From the NCBI GenBank assembly GCA_050949825.1, contig JBMNGL010000001.1:401269-465268 (forward strand): 64,000 nt of DNA, written 5' to 3'. A model generated the notes under the pieces. The model was not told where the DNA came from, made no database searches, and saw only the letters and a program-made list of their open reading frames with translations. Positions 51,414 through 58,799 of this stretch are shown here, one piece after another; within the stretch, counting starts at the first letter, position 1; every line of letters starts with the position of its first letter. Origin of the DNA: DTU019 sp050949825. GTDB taxonomy: Bacteria; Bacillota; Syntrophomonadia; Syntrophomonadales; Syntrophomonadaceae. Position numbers and translations under genes: made by a program.

Positions 51414-52991
51414 TCATACTTCCGTGCCATCTTTAAAGCGAAAGTGCAACTTGCCGTCCTTGGTGACAGTGACTGTATCGACTGCTACCGCCCAAAGTCG
51501 CTCGTCAAACTCCTCGACCACGGACGGGCTGCTTTCCAGTTCGCGGATGAAGGTTCCAAGTGATAAGCTTTTAGCCTGCCGCTCTCGCTTCATTTCTTCT
51601 AATTGGTTGAAACGTTCCGTTGCTATACGGTGGCGTTCCCAATAGCGGTTGTTGCGTTCATTAAACTCGTCCTGGTTTTGGGCGATACGGGCGTTCTCAT
51701 AAACGGCCTTTCGCAACAATTCAGCTACCACATCGATTTCCCGCTGGAGTCCTTTTAGTTCAGCATCAATCTCTGTGCAGTTGCATAAGACTTCTTGGGC
51801 AAGGCGGCAGTTGGCGAGTATTTCATCGCGGTTGCCAATCAGCATGTTAAATGCCGTCAGAAATCGTTGCTTTATATCATCTTCAGTAACGTGCGGTGTT
51901 TGGCATGGTTTATCCCAGTTATATTTGTTATTGCACCGCCATACCGTGCGCCGATACTTGGTGTTGGAACCCCAAACCTTGGAGCCGTAAAAACCGCCGC
52001 AGTCACCGCAAACGATTTTAGCTGAAAATGGGCTATGGCAACTGACTGGCCTACCGAGTTTTTTACGCCGTTCCATTTCAAGCTGCACCGCATCAAATTC
52101 GTCTGGCTCAATAATGGCAGGATGGCTATTCTGCACATAGTATTGAGGAACCTCACCCTCGTTGACTTTGGTGGTTTTAGTGAGAAAATCTACCGTGAAG
52201 CTTTTTTGCAGCAGAGCGTCACCCTTGTATTTCTCGTTAGTCAGAATGCTTATTACTGTCGCCACTTGCCAGGTTTTTTTCCCGGCTGGAGATGGGAGAC
52301 CCAGATTGCCAAGGTGCTTGGCGATGGCTGAAGGCGTTTTGCCCTCAAGAAACATTCTGTAAATCAGCCGCACTGTTTCCGCTTCCTTTTCAACAATTTT
52401 AGGTAAGCCATCTTCCCCCTTTTCGTAGCCAAGGAAATGACGATAAGGCATGCTTACTTTCCCATCAGCCATACGTTTGCGTTGGCCCCAGGTTACATTT
52501 TCAGAAATTGAACGGCTTTCTTCCTGTGCCAAGCTGGACATAATGGTGATCAAAAGCTCACCCTTACTGTCCAGCGTGTAAATGTTCTCCTTCTCGAAAT
52601 AAACCTCAACGCCTTTTTCTTTTAGCTGGCGAACCGTAACCAGAGAATCAACTGTATTTCTCGCAAAGCGGCTGACTGATTTGGTAACAATCAGATCGAT
52701 TTTTCCGTCCAGTGCATCGGCGACCATCTGCTTAAATCCATCGCGCTTTTTGGTATTGGTGGCGCTGATACCTTCATCGGTGTAGATTCCGGCAAATATC
52801 CAATCAGCACGTTCGTTGATGTACTTGGTGTAGTAGTCTACCTGGGCTTCGTAGCTGGTAAGCTGTTCCTCAGAATCTGTTGAAACGCGGGCATATGCAG
52901 CTACTCTTTTTCTTGTGGCCACACCAGTCGTTTCTGGCGCAAAGCGGTTTATGGTTGGTGGTATAACAGTAACGGCTCGAGCTGGTTTCAC
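51414..52991 (-). CDS. Large serine recombinase (second of a coupled pair)
   Basis: Site-specific recombinase, about 525 residues. The N-terminal resolvase domain shows RVAAYARVSTDSEEQ with the catalytic Ser, DLIVTKSVSRFARN and EESRSISENVTWG; the recombinase domain, a zinc-ribbon (CGDCGG...CNNKY...C) and a coiled-coil segment follow. The GTG at 52991 is chosen: AAAGGGGAGA precedes it and its GTGA overlaps the stop of the upstream recombinase gene, so the two are translationally coupled. The frame extends 31 codons upstream without support. It probably integrates or excises the element next to ssrA. Confidence 0.92.
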   Translation of the reverse strand: MKPARAVTVIPPTINRFAPETTGVATRKRVAAYARVSTDSEEQLTSYEAQVDYYTKYINERADWIFAGIYTDEGISATNTKKRDGFKQMVADALDGKIDLIVTKSVSRFARNTVDSLVTVRQLKEKGVEVYFEKENIYTLDSKGELLITIMSSLAQEESRSISENVTWGQRKRMADGKVSMPYRHFLGYEKGEDGLPKIVEKEAETVRLIYRMFLEGKTPSAIAKHLGNLGLPSPAGKKTWQVATVISILTNEKYKGDALLQKSFTVDFLTKTTKVNEGEVPQYYVQNSHPAIIEPDEFDAVQLEMERRKKLGRPVSCHSPFSAKIVCGDCGGFYGSKVWGSNTKYRRTVWRCNNKYNWDKPCQTPHVTEDDIKQRFLTAFNMLIGNRDEILANCRLAQEVLCNCTEIDAELKGLQREIDVVAELLRKAVYENARIAQNQDEFNERNNRYWERHRIATERFNQLEEMKRERQAKSLSLGTFIRELESSPSVVEEFDERLWAVAVDTVTVTKDGKLHFRFKDGTEV

Positions 52992-54298
52992 TTCAAATCT
53001 CCCCTTTGGTAGGCAAGCGCCCTTTCCCGCGCCTGCTGTTTCTTTTTGTCGTCCCAGCTTGATTTGCGTGACCGGTCTTGCCAAGTGGCTTCAACTTCAT
53101 GACCGTCTTGAAAAATATAAATGACCTTATTTGCTTGCGGCACCTGCACTTGCTTGATCTGGGATCGGAAAACTACTTCATCAAATTCCGGCAGGCCCAA
53201 CACTTCAGCGGTCAGCGACAATAAGATTGGTTCCGGGATTTGCTTCGCTGGGCAGGCGTCCTTACCGTAATTGACGAAGGTGGAACAGTTCCACGCTGCA
53301 TGCCCCTTGTAGGTTACCCGCCGGTAGTTCTTGCCGCAGCGAGGGCAGAAGATTAAGCCTGAAAATGGGTAACGGTTGGCCGGGTTTTGCCTGACATTTC
53401 TGTTCTCCCGGCGTAGAACCATGATTTCCTGCGCCTTTTGAAAGGTAAGAATGTCTATAATCGGTTGATGGGTTCCTTCGGCATAGTACTTTGGCAGAAT
53501 TCCCCGGTTATAAACCAGCTTCTTTGACAAGTGGTCGGCTACATACTTTTTCTGAAGCAGCGCGTTGCCAGAATATTTCTCGTTATTTAGGATGGCCAGG
53601 ACTCGCTTTGCTGTCCACTGCCTACCGCTGAACGTTCGAGCACCCATTTCCCGCAGCCTGGCAGCAATCCGATCGCATCCCAGGCCTTTAATGTAATCGG
53701 CGTAGATCATTCGAACGATTTCGGCCTGTTCCTGATCGATTTCAATTTGACCATTGTTGATCCGATACCCGTACATGAAACGCAGGTTTACAATCTCACC
53801 TTGCTGGAACCGCTTGCGAATCCTCCACTTACAGTTCTCACTAACCGAACGGCTTTCCTCCTGAGCATAGGATGCGAGGATGGTTAGCAAAAGTTCGCCA
53901 TCCCCACTCATGGAGTGAATATTCTGCTCCTCAAAATAAACGTCAACACCGAGCAGTTTTAGCTCTCGCACTGTTTCAAGCAGTGTTACCGTGTTGCGGG
54001 CAAAACGTGATATCGATTTTGTAATGATCAGGTCAATCTTGCCATCCTTGCAGTCAGCAATTAGACGCTGAAATTCCGGGCGAGTGTCTTTGGTTCCTGT
54101 CAGTGCCTCATCGGCGTATACACCAGCATATTCCCAATCCGAGCGCTGCTGAATGAGTTTGCTGTAGTAGCTGACTTGAGCTGCCAGAGATTGTAACATC
54201 GCATCTTTTCCGGATGATACGCGGGCATAGGCGGCAACCCGTAATCTAGCAGGGATTGGTGGCACCGAAGGGGATATTTTCGTAACTATCTTTTCCAT
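52988..54298 (-). CDS. Large serine recombinase (first of a coupled pair)
   Basis: About 436 residues. Resolvase domain with RVAAYARVSSGKD (catalytic Ser), DLIITKSISRFARNTV and EESRSVSENCKW, then the recombinase domain and a zinc ribbon (CPRCGKNYRR...CSTF...C). It is shorter than its partner and lacks the long coiled coil. AAAGGAGGTC lies directly before the ATG. The two proteins are diverged paralogues, not a duplication. Paired serine recombinases are known in SCC elements (CcrA/CcrB), where both act together. Confidence 0.92.
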   Translation of the reverse strand: MEKIVTKISPSVPPIPARLRVAAYARVSSGKDAMLQSLAAQVSYYSKLIQQRSDWEYAGVYADEALTGTKDTRPEFQRLIADCKDGKIDLIITKSISRFARNTVTLLETVRELKLLGVDVYFEEQNIHSMSGDGELLLTILASYAQEESRSVSENCKWRIRKRFQQGEIVNLRFMYGYRINNGQIEIDQEQAEIVRMIYADYIKGLGCDRIAARLREMGARTFSGRQWTAKRVLAILNNEKYSGNALLQKKYVADHLSKKLVYNRGILPKYYAEGTHQPIIDILTFQKAQEIMVLRRENRNVRQNPANRYPFSGLIFCPRCGKNYRRVTYKGHAAWNCSTFVNYGKDACPAKQIPEPILLSLTAEVLGLPEFDEVVFRSQIKQVQVPQANKVIYIFQDGHEVEATWQDRSRKSSWDDKKKQQARERALAYQRGDLK

Positions 54299-54345
54299 AA
54301 TGACCTCCTTTCGCTATGACATATTCGCTCCAAAAGCCCATATTA

Positions 54346-54513
54346 TCAAGTGTTTTGGCGATATATGCTGCGCTCGGAAAGCCCGTATTTTTGAGCGATA
54401 GTTGCCTCAATTTTAATCAATTCATCTTCTCGGATAATGCCTGCTGCAAGCCATCTCTTTAAAACTGCCATAGTGGCTGTATAGTAGATGACTGCTAATG
54501 CCTTACTATTCAT
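54346..54513 (-). CDS. SHOCT-like small protein
   Basis: A 55-residue protein (MNSKALAVIYYT...) whose C-terminal half IREDELIKIEATIAQKYGL resembles the SHOCT-type short C-terminal domain often found beside recombinases of Firmicutes elements. The ATG at 54513 overlaps the stop of the upstream HTH/zinc-finger gene. The longer in-frame reading upstream is the shadow of that gene. Function unknown. Confidence 0.7.
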   Translation of the reverse strand: MNSKALAVIYYTATMAVLKRWLAAGIIREDELIKIEATIAQKYGLSERSIYRQNT

Positions 54514-54913
54514 GCCGCACCGCCTTCGACCTGCCGTAGCAAGCGCGGGAGCAGTATTTGCGCTCTCGTTTGCCATACGCTTCAAAGGACTGGCCACAAG
54601 TCTGACAGGTAAATGACCGGATGGTTTTGTGGTTAACGTCCTCTGGATGGGCATTCCACCACGCCATACGGCACTTGTCCGAACAGAACCTTTTCTGCTT
54701 CTTCCCGATGGTCTGATTAAGCGGCACTCCGCACTGGCAGCAAAATGTACCGTCCACAGAGTCAGACATTATAGTAGCATTTCCGCCCAGATTGTTTCTG
54801 CGACAGTAAGACTTCACCGTGTTTATCGATAAACCTAAGGTATCGGCTATTTTGGTGTAACTCTTACCTTCGGCGCGAAGAAGAGCAATCCGCTCTTTTT
54901 GCAAGCCGTTCAT
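54506..54913 (-). CDS. HTH and zinc-finger protein of the integrated element
   Basis: A 135-residue protein. Residues 5-40 form a sigma-70 region 4-like helix-turn-helix (KSYTKIADTLGLSINTVKSYCRR). Two zinc-binding cysteine clusters follow: CCQCG...CSDKC and CQTCGQSF...YCSRAC. Such proteins are common just upstream of serine recombinase genes in clostridial elements and probably regulate them. It overlaps the SHOCT-like gene by eight bases. Confidence 0.75.
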   Translation of the reverse strand: MNGLQKERIALLRAEGKSYTKIADTLGLSINTVKSYCRRNNLGGNATIMSDSVDGTFCCQCGVPLNQTIGKKQKRFCSDKCRMAWWNAHPEDVNHKTIRSFTCQTCGQSFEAYGKRERKYCSRACYGRSKAVRHE

Positions 54914-55005
54914 ATCGGTTCCTCTCTTCGAAGGGCGTGAATCGTTCCCTCACAATCCACAGGACAACGAAGGGCGGTTTGAGTACCAGTAGCTTAGGGT
55001 TAAAG

Positions 55006-55040
55006 CAAAAAATGCCGGGTGAAATCAATCACCCGGCGAT
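55006..55040 (-). terminator. Terminator after the lysis genes
   Basis: GCCGGGTG (55014-55021) pairs with CACCCGGC (55030-55037). Read on the minus strand it is followed by ATTTTTTGC, so it ends the tail-lysis transcript after the amidase gene and isolates the recombinase operon. Confidence 0.85.
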
Positions 55041-55126
55041 TTGGAATCAGTTTTTAGGTTTTATTAAAGAAGTAAAAGCCGAGCTAATGCTTCAAGGATA
55101 GTTCTTTTAGGTAATAATCGTTAAGG

Positions 55127-55828
55127 TTATAGGGATGAAATGTACTCGGCCATTCTTTCAATCAGCATCCCGGCGTATTCGCCATTTACGCTCTGGCCTT
55201 TTCTTGCATTTTGCAGCCAATATTCAGGGGTTTTAAGTATGCCGTTTCTTACCAACACCTCCAAAGCTCCTTCCAGACCATTCTTGTTTTCTTCTATGTA
55301 TGCTAACCCCAGTTGGGAAAGGATAGCGCCAGAAACTGCTTTGACAATTTCATCTCTCTTGGCATCAAACAGTGCATTATCTTGGCTGTTATCAATAAAG
55401 CCGATTTCAATTAGAACTGCAGGAGCCTTGGTTTCTCTTAATACTTGATAATTAGCAGTTTTAACCCCCCGGTTTGCAAAACCGACCCCCACCAGGGAGC
55501 TTTGAATTTTTTCGGCCAGCCCCTTTGACTTGGCTCCCGGATTTAAATAAGTGTAAGTTTCTACACCGGCAGCCGCCTCCGGTTTAAAAGCATTACGGTG
55601 AAAGGATATGAAGTAATCAAAGCTACCCTTGTTTTCAAAATCACATCTAGCTTTCAGGCTTACACTAACATCAGCCGTCCTGGTCTCATCGATGATTACT
55701 CCATGGCGTCTCAACACTGCTGCTACGGCCCGACCTAGGCTCAGCACATCATCGGCTTCTTTTCTTCCTTTATATACTGCACCCGGGTCATTGCCGCCAT
55801 GACCGTAGTCGAAACATAATCTAGCCAT
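55127..55828 (-). CDS. N-acetylmuramoyl-L-alanine amidase (phage endolysin)
   Basis: Cleaves the amide bond between muramic acid and the peptide of peptidoglycan. The Amidase_3 domain (about 1-175) shows zinc ligands in DYGHGG (His), KEAD (Glu) and SFHRNA (His), and the catalytic Glu in LIEIGF. The C-terminal 55 residues have a small repeat-like helical region. The gene overlaps the holin gene by eight bases, a usual holin-endolysin order. Confidence 0.92.
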   Translation of the reverse strand: MARLCFDYGHGGNDPGAVYKGRKEADDVLSLGRAVAAVLRRHGVIIDETRTADVSVSLKARCDFENKGSFDYFISFHRNAFKPEAAAGVETYTYLNPGAKSKGLAEKIQSSLVGVGFANRGVKTANYQVLRETKAPAVLIEIGFIDNSQDNALFDAKRDEIVKAVSGAILSQLGLAYIEENKNGLEGALEVLVRNGILKTPEYWLQNARKGQSVNGEYAGMLIERMAEYISSL

Positions 55829-56231
55829 TAATCTTTTCCTCCTTATTCAGCTGGTCCAAAACCAGTTTAAGTTTCTCCGGAATAGGCAGGCCGATCTTGG
55901 CTGCGTTTTCCAGAATACTGATCCCTTCGTTGGATAAATAGAAGAAGATGACCGCGGTACGGACAGCGCTACCGTTTGTTATTACCTGGGCGTCGATAAT
56001 GTGTCCCACTGCCACCATGGCAAAAATCAGCACCTTCTTAAAGATGCCCCTGGCACCTACCTCGCTGGAAAGGCGTTTTTCCAGTATTGCCAACATGACG
56101 CCTGTCAGGTAATCGATAACCACGAAGGTTACCAGCGCGTATAAAAAGCCGTCCCAGCCCCCCAAAACCCAGCCCAGCCAGCCGCCAAAGGCCGAAAGGG
56201 CAATTTGAATTGTATTAATGGCATTTTTCAT
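55821..56231 (-). CDS. Phage holin (TcdE/Cph1-like)
   Basis: A 136-residue membrane protein that would form pores to release the amidase. The segments DGFLYALVTFVVIDYLTGVMLA and KVLIFAMVAVGHIID are typical of the toxin-secretion/phage-lysis holin family, with three hydrophobic helices and a charged C-terminus. I chose the ATG at 56231 (MKNAINTIQ) behind AAGGAGGAAAG; the frame extends 19 codons upstream. Confidence 0.9.
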   Translation of the reverse strand: MKNAINTIQIALSAFGGWLGWVLGGWDGFLYALVTFVVIDYLTGVMLAILEKRLSSEVGARGIFKKVLIFAMVAVGHIIDAQVITNGSAVRTAVIFFYLSNEGISILENAAKIGLPIPEKLKLVLDQLNKEEKING

Positions 56232-56300
56232 GCGTTTTCTTTCCTCCTTGGTTATAGCAATAAAAAAAGAGCCCTGCGGCTCACACATCTTTGACAGGTA

Positions 56301-56504
56301 CTATTTGTTTCTCAATAGTCCCAGTATTTCGTTTTGAAACTCTAAAATAAGTTTATTTTGCTCATAGATATCAGTAAGCACCACATCCTTGTTGGCCTTG
56401 CCCGTTAAGGCTTTTATTTTAGCCGCTCTGTCGGATATTTTGACCGCCTCCGCTTCAGCCGCCAGGTGCTTTTGCGTCTTAGCCACCACTAGCTTCTCAG
56501 CCAT
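56301..56504 (-). CDS. Small phage protein, unknown
   Basis: A 67-residue, lysine- and alanine-rich helical protein (MAEKLVVAKT). It overlaps the upstream 121-residue gene by eight bases and precedes the holin gene, a place where XkdX-like or Bhl-like small proteins occur. I cannot assign a family. Confidence 0.6.
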   Translation of the reverse strand: MAEKLVVAKTQKHLAAEAEAVKISDRAAKIKALTGKANKDVVLTDIYEQNKLILEFQNEILGLLRNK

Positions 56505-56862
56505 TGACGATCACCTTCTTTTCCGCGGGTTCGCAGGTGCAGTTCCCTATCGCGCTGATTCGATATTCTCCGGGACCGGCAAATTCCAGGACCAGATTCT
56601 CAGTCCCGTTGATAGGGGTAATCGTTTTTTCGGCAACAACCTCACCCTCTATAATTACCTGTACTGTAATATCCTCGCTGTTAACCTGGGGATTACCCTC
56701 GTAGTCCAAGTAGGCGATGGTTACATTTAGTTCCTGATTAACAACCACTGTGTCCGCGCAGCATATATCAAGCCGCAGGAAGGCACACTTGATGAATCTG
56801 GCCACCTCAACCCCGTTTTCCATCTGTATTTCATAGATAAGACCATTTTCATTTATCTCCAA
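56497..56862 (-). CDS. Phage protein with beta-rich, Ig-like composition, unknown
   Basis: A 121-residue protein starting at a TTG behind GGAGGG. It is rich in beta-forming residues, with paired cysteines (CCAD, CTCE) and segments such as NVTIAYLDYEGNPQ and GEYRISAIG that suggest an Ig-like fold. It lies between the truncated tail gene and the lysis genes, so it is probably a tail or decoration protein. Confidence 0.6.
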   Translation of the reverse strand: MEINENGLIYEIQMENGVEVARFIKCAFLRLDICCADTVVVNQELNVTIAYLDYEGNPQVNSEDITVQVIIEGEVVAEKTITPINGTENLVLEFAGPGEYRISAIGNCTCEPAEKKVIVNG

Positions 56863-56874
56863 TGATTCTCCCTC

Positions 56875-57110
56875 CTAAGCCGCCACATGCCAGATACCGT
56901 ATTGAGTGTTAATAGGTCTCGTATTACCACTGGTTACCATATACTCAACCACCAATGACGATTGTACCGGCAGTAATGCTGGTAATTTGATCATTACGCC
57001 CCTAGTACCAATACTATAATCTACAGCACCAGAGTTATAGTATTTGCCATACCCGTAGGGTAAGCGGTAACTATGGGTGTTTTTACGAGAATCACTGCTT
57101 GGATTCCAGC
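56875..57110 (-). pseudogene. 3' fragment of a phage tail-type gene cut by an IS element
   Basis: Seventy-seven codons in frame to a TAG stop, beginning SWNPSSDSRKNTHSYRLPYG and ending QYGIWHVAA. Aromatic- and glycine-rich content suits a phage tail fibre or baseplate protein. It is interrupted exactly at the end of the IS110-family element (57111). The 5' part of the gene is not found on the far side of the IS, so a deletion or rearrangement accompanied the insertion. Confidence 0.7.
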
Positions 57111-57170
57111 TGTAGACCAGCTATATAAAGTCAACAATATTTATTAAATTTTTGGAGGCTTTTTATGTAA

Positions 57171-58349
57171 TCAAGCCATGGGGACATATGTTTTTTTGTC
57201 CCGCATAATAACAAAAATAATATAGGTTAATTTACGGGCTACAGCCCCAATGGCAGTACCATAGGCTTTGCCTTCGGAACGTTTTTTCTCGAAAAAGGCT
57301 TTAAGTACCGGATCAACTTGCACGGCCCGGACAGCGGCTTGCCAAATTGCTCTTCTAAGATGGGGAGACCCTCGTTTAGACATCCGATTTTGACTGCCAG
57401 TAAAATCTCCGGACTGTTTAACACTGGGGTCAATGCCAACAAAGGCAACCAGCTTTTCCGGACTGGCAAAGCGATTAATGTCGCCAATTTCACTTTCAAT
57501 GATGGCAGCCGTGATCATGCCAATGCCCGGAATGGTCGGAAGGCATGAATCAAGGGTATCAAAGTAGGTTTTAATATGGTCTTCGATCTCTTTGATATGC
57601 TCCTCGATAAACTTGATTTGTTCGATGAGCTGCCGCAACTGAAAAGCGAAAGCATCGATGGCAATGGTAATGCCAAAAGAGTTACGAGCCTTTTCTTGGA
57701 TCTCTTTAGCCTTTTCCAGTTTAAATCTTCCCCGGCTTGTTTTGTCAATTACTTCAGCCAGCTTTTCAGCACTGACACTTAACATGTCGTCCGGGGTGGT
57801 GTATTCCATTAATAAGGCCTTGGAACTAACGCCGAAGATGTTCGCAAAAAGGGTTTCGTACTCAGGAAAGATTTGATCTAAAACAGCGATTGCTTGCAGC
57901 TTAAGCTCCGTGGTCTGATCCACCAGGGAAGTACGATAACGGCAAAGCTGCCTTAAGGCCAGGGTGTTTTCATCTGACAGTTGCGTTTCGGTATAGCGGC
58001 CGAAGCGGATGATCTCAGCAATGATAAAGGAATCTCGTTGGTCATTTTTCGTTTTCCGGATAAACAAGTTGCGGAGACTGTCAGATTGAATAGGATTGAT
58101 GACAAAGACATCAAAGTCTCTTTCAACCAGATAGGAGTAAATGGCAAGCCAGTAATGACCGGTCGCTTCCATGCCAAACACGACTTTTTCATCTTCGGAC
58201 TTTAGCCTGGCAATGAAATCCAAGAGCTTTGCTGCACCGGCATTGGAATTGGCAAAAGTGATTCTGCCCAGGATCTGACCTGCATCATCAATTGCAGTAG
58301 CTTCATGGTTGCGTTTAGCGATATCAATACCGATTATCAATGTAAACAC
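57171..58349 (-). CDS. IS110-family transposase (DEDD), copy 1
   Basis: A 392-residue recombinase. The N-terminal RuvC-like domain carries the acidic residues in GIDIAKRNHEA, GMEATGHYW and KNDQRDSFIIAE; the C-terminal Transposase_20 domain has PGIGMITAAIIESEIGDINRF, FVGIDPSVKQSGDFTG and the conserved serine region KRGSPHLRRAIW. The start is an ATG with GGAGGTG upstream. The gene is intact and its translation is identical to copy 2. Confidence 0.95.
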   Translation of the reverse strand: MFTLIIGIDIAKRNHEATAIDDAGQILGRITFANSNAGAAKLLDFIARLKSEDEKVVFGMEATGHYWLAIYSYLVERDFDVFVINPIQSDSLRNLFIRKTKNDQRDSFIIAEIIRFGRYTETQLSDENTLALRQLCRYRTSLVDQTTELKLQAIAVLDQIFPEYETLFANIFGVSSKALLMEYTTPDDMLSVSAEKLAEVIDKTSRGRFKLEKAKEIQEKARNSFGITIAIDAFAFQLRQLIEQIKFIEEHIKEIEDHIKTYFDTLDSCLPTIPGIGMITAAIIESEIGDINRFASPEKLVAFVGIDPSVKQSGDFTGSQNRMSKRGSPHLRRAIWQAAVRAVQVDPVLKAFFEKKRSEGKAYGTAIGAVARKLTYIIFVIMRDKKTYVPMA

Positions 58350-58569
58350 CTCCGGTAATATTTGAGAGTGTTTCTCCTAACTTTACGAGCTTACAACCTA
58401 GCGCGATATACGGAGAAAAGGCTAAAAAGCCAGTCAACATCCAGCTCATTCGTAAAATCCCGTAAAGCGGAGGCGCCAGTCTACAGCGCGAGGATAGAAC
58501 CTCAGGGGAACGTGCGGCGAACTCCACTCTATCGAGAAAATCATCTCAAAACCAGAGTTGTGATTCAAC
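58350..58569 (-). ncRNA. Candidate bridge RNA region of IS110 copy 1
   Basis: The non-coding region upstream of the transposase. IS110-group elements encode here a structured bridge RNA whose loops pair with donor and target DNA. The region contains several short inverted repeats and is kept identical in both copies. The RNA ends and loops cannot be placed without the exact left end of the IS. Confidence 0.4.
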
Positions 58570-58799
58570 TATTAATTATTGACTTGATTATACTAGGGAA
58601 ACGTATTACGTTCCCGCATGAGTTACGCGCCCGAAGGAGTAAGCTTTCGGAGAAGGAAGCGGAAAGCGGACAGGGGTGCGGTGGTAAAATGGGGCGGGCG
58701 GCTAATAGCCGCCCCTACGCTGTTGGCGCATAAATTATATCGAAGTGGACGCGTAGCCCATCGGGGCATACCCTTCTGGGTCACAGGCCTGCGTCTTTC
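58570..58799 (-). other. Gap with hairpin, likely terminator of the ABC permease gene
   Basis: A perfect hairpin GGGCGGCT/AGCCGCCC (58696-58714) lies about 90 bp after the permease stop on the minus strand, followed there by CCCCATTTT. It resembles a common dispersed GGGGCGGCTATTAGCCGCC repeat. The rest (58570-58690 and 58715-58799) shows no gene, and no remainder of the phage gene that was cut at 57111. Confidence 0.5.

Larger units (their letters stand above)
57111..58569 (-). mobile_element. IS110-family element, copy 1
   Basis: Shared without visible difference with 62542-64000. The boundary at 57111 is firm, because the two copies diverge outside TGTAGACCAG. The other end is at or beyond 58569, since copy 2 runs out of the window there. 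It carries one transposase gene and a non-coding region of at least 220 bases upstream of it. No terminal inverted repeats are obvious, as expected for IS110 elements. Confidence 0.85.

Noticed and set aside
51414..57110. Duplicated ssrA 3' end marking the far attachment site
   Set aside because: I looked for the CCTCCACCA end and the following bases further along the window and found no second copy.
58362..58733. Plus-strand reading frame of 123 codons
   Set aside because: It spans the IS110 upstream region and its flank, has no ribosome binding site, and resembles no family I recognise.
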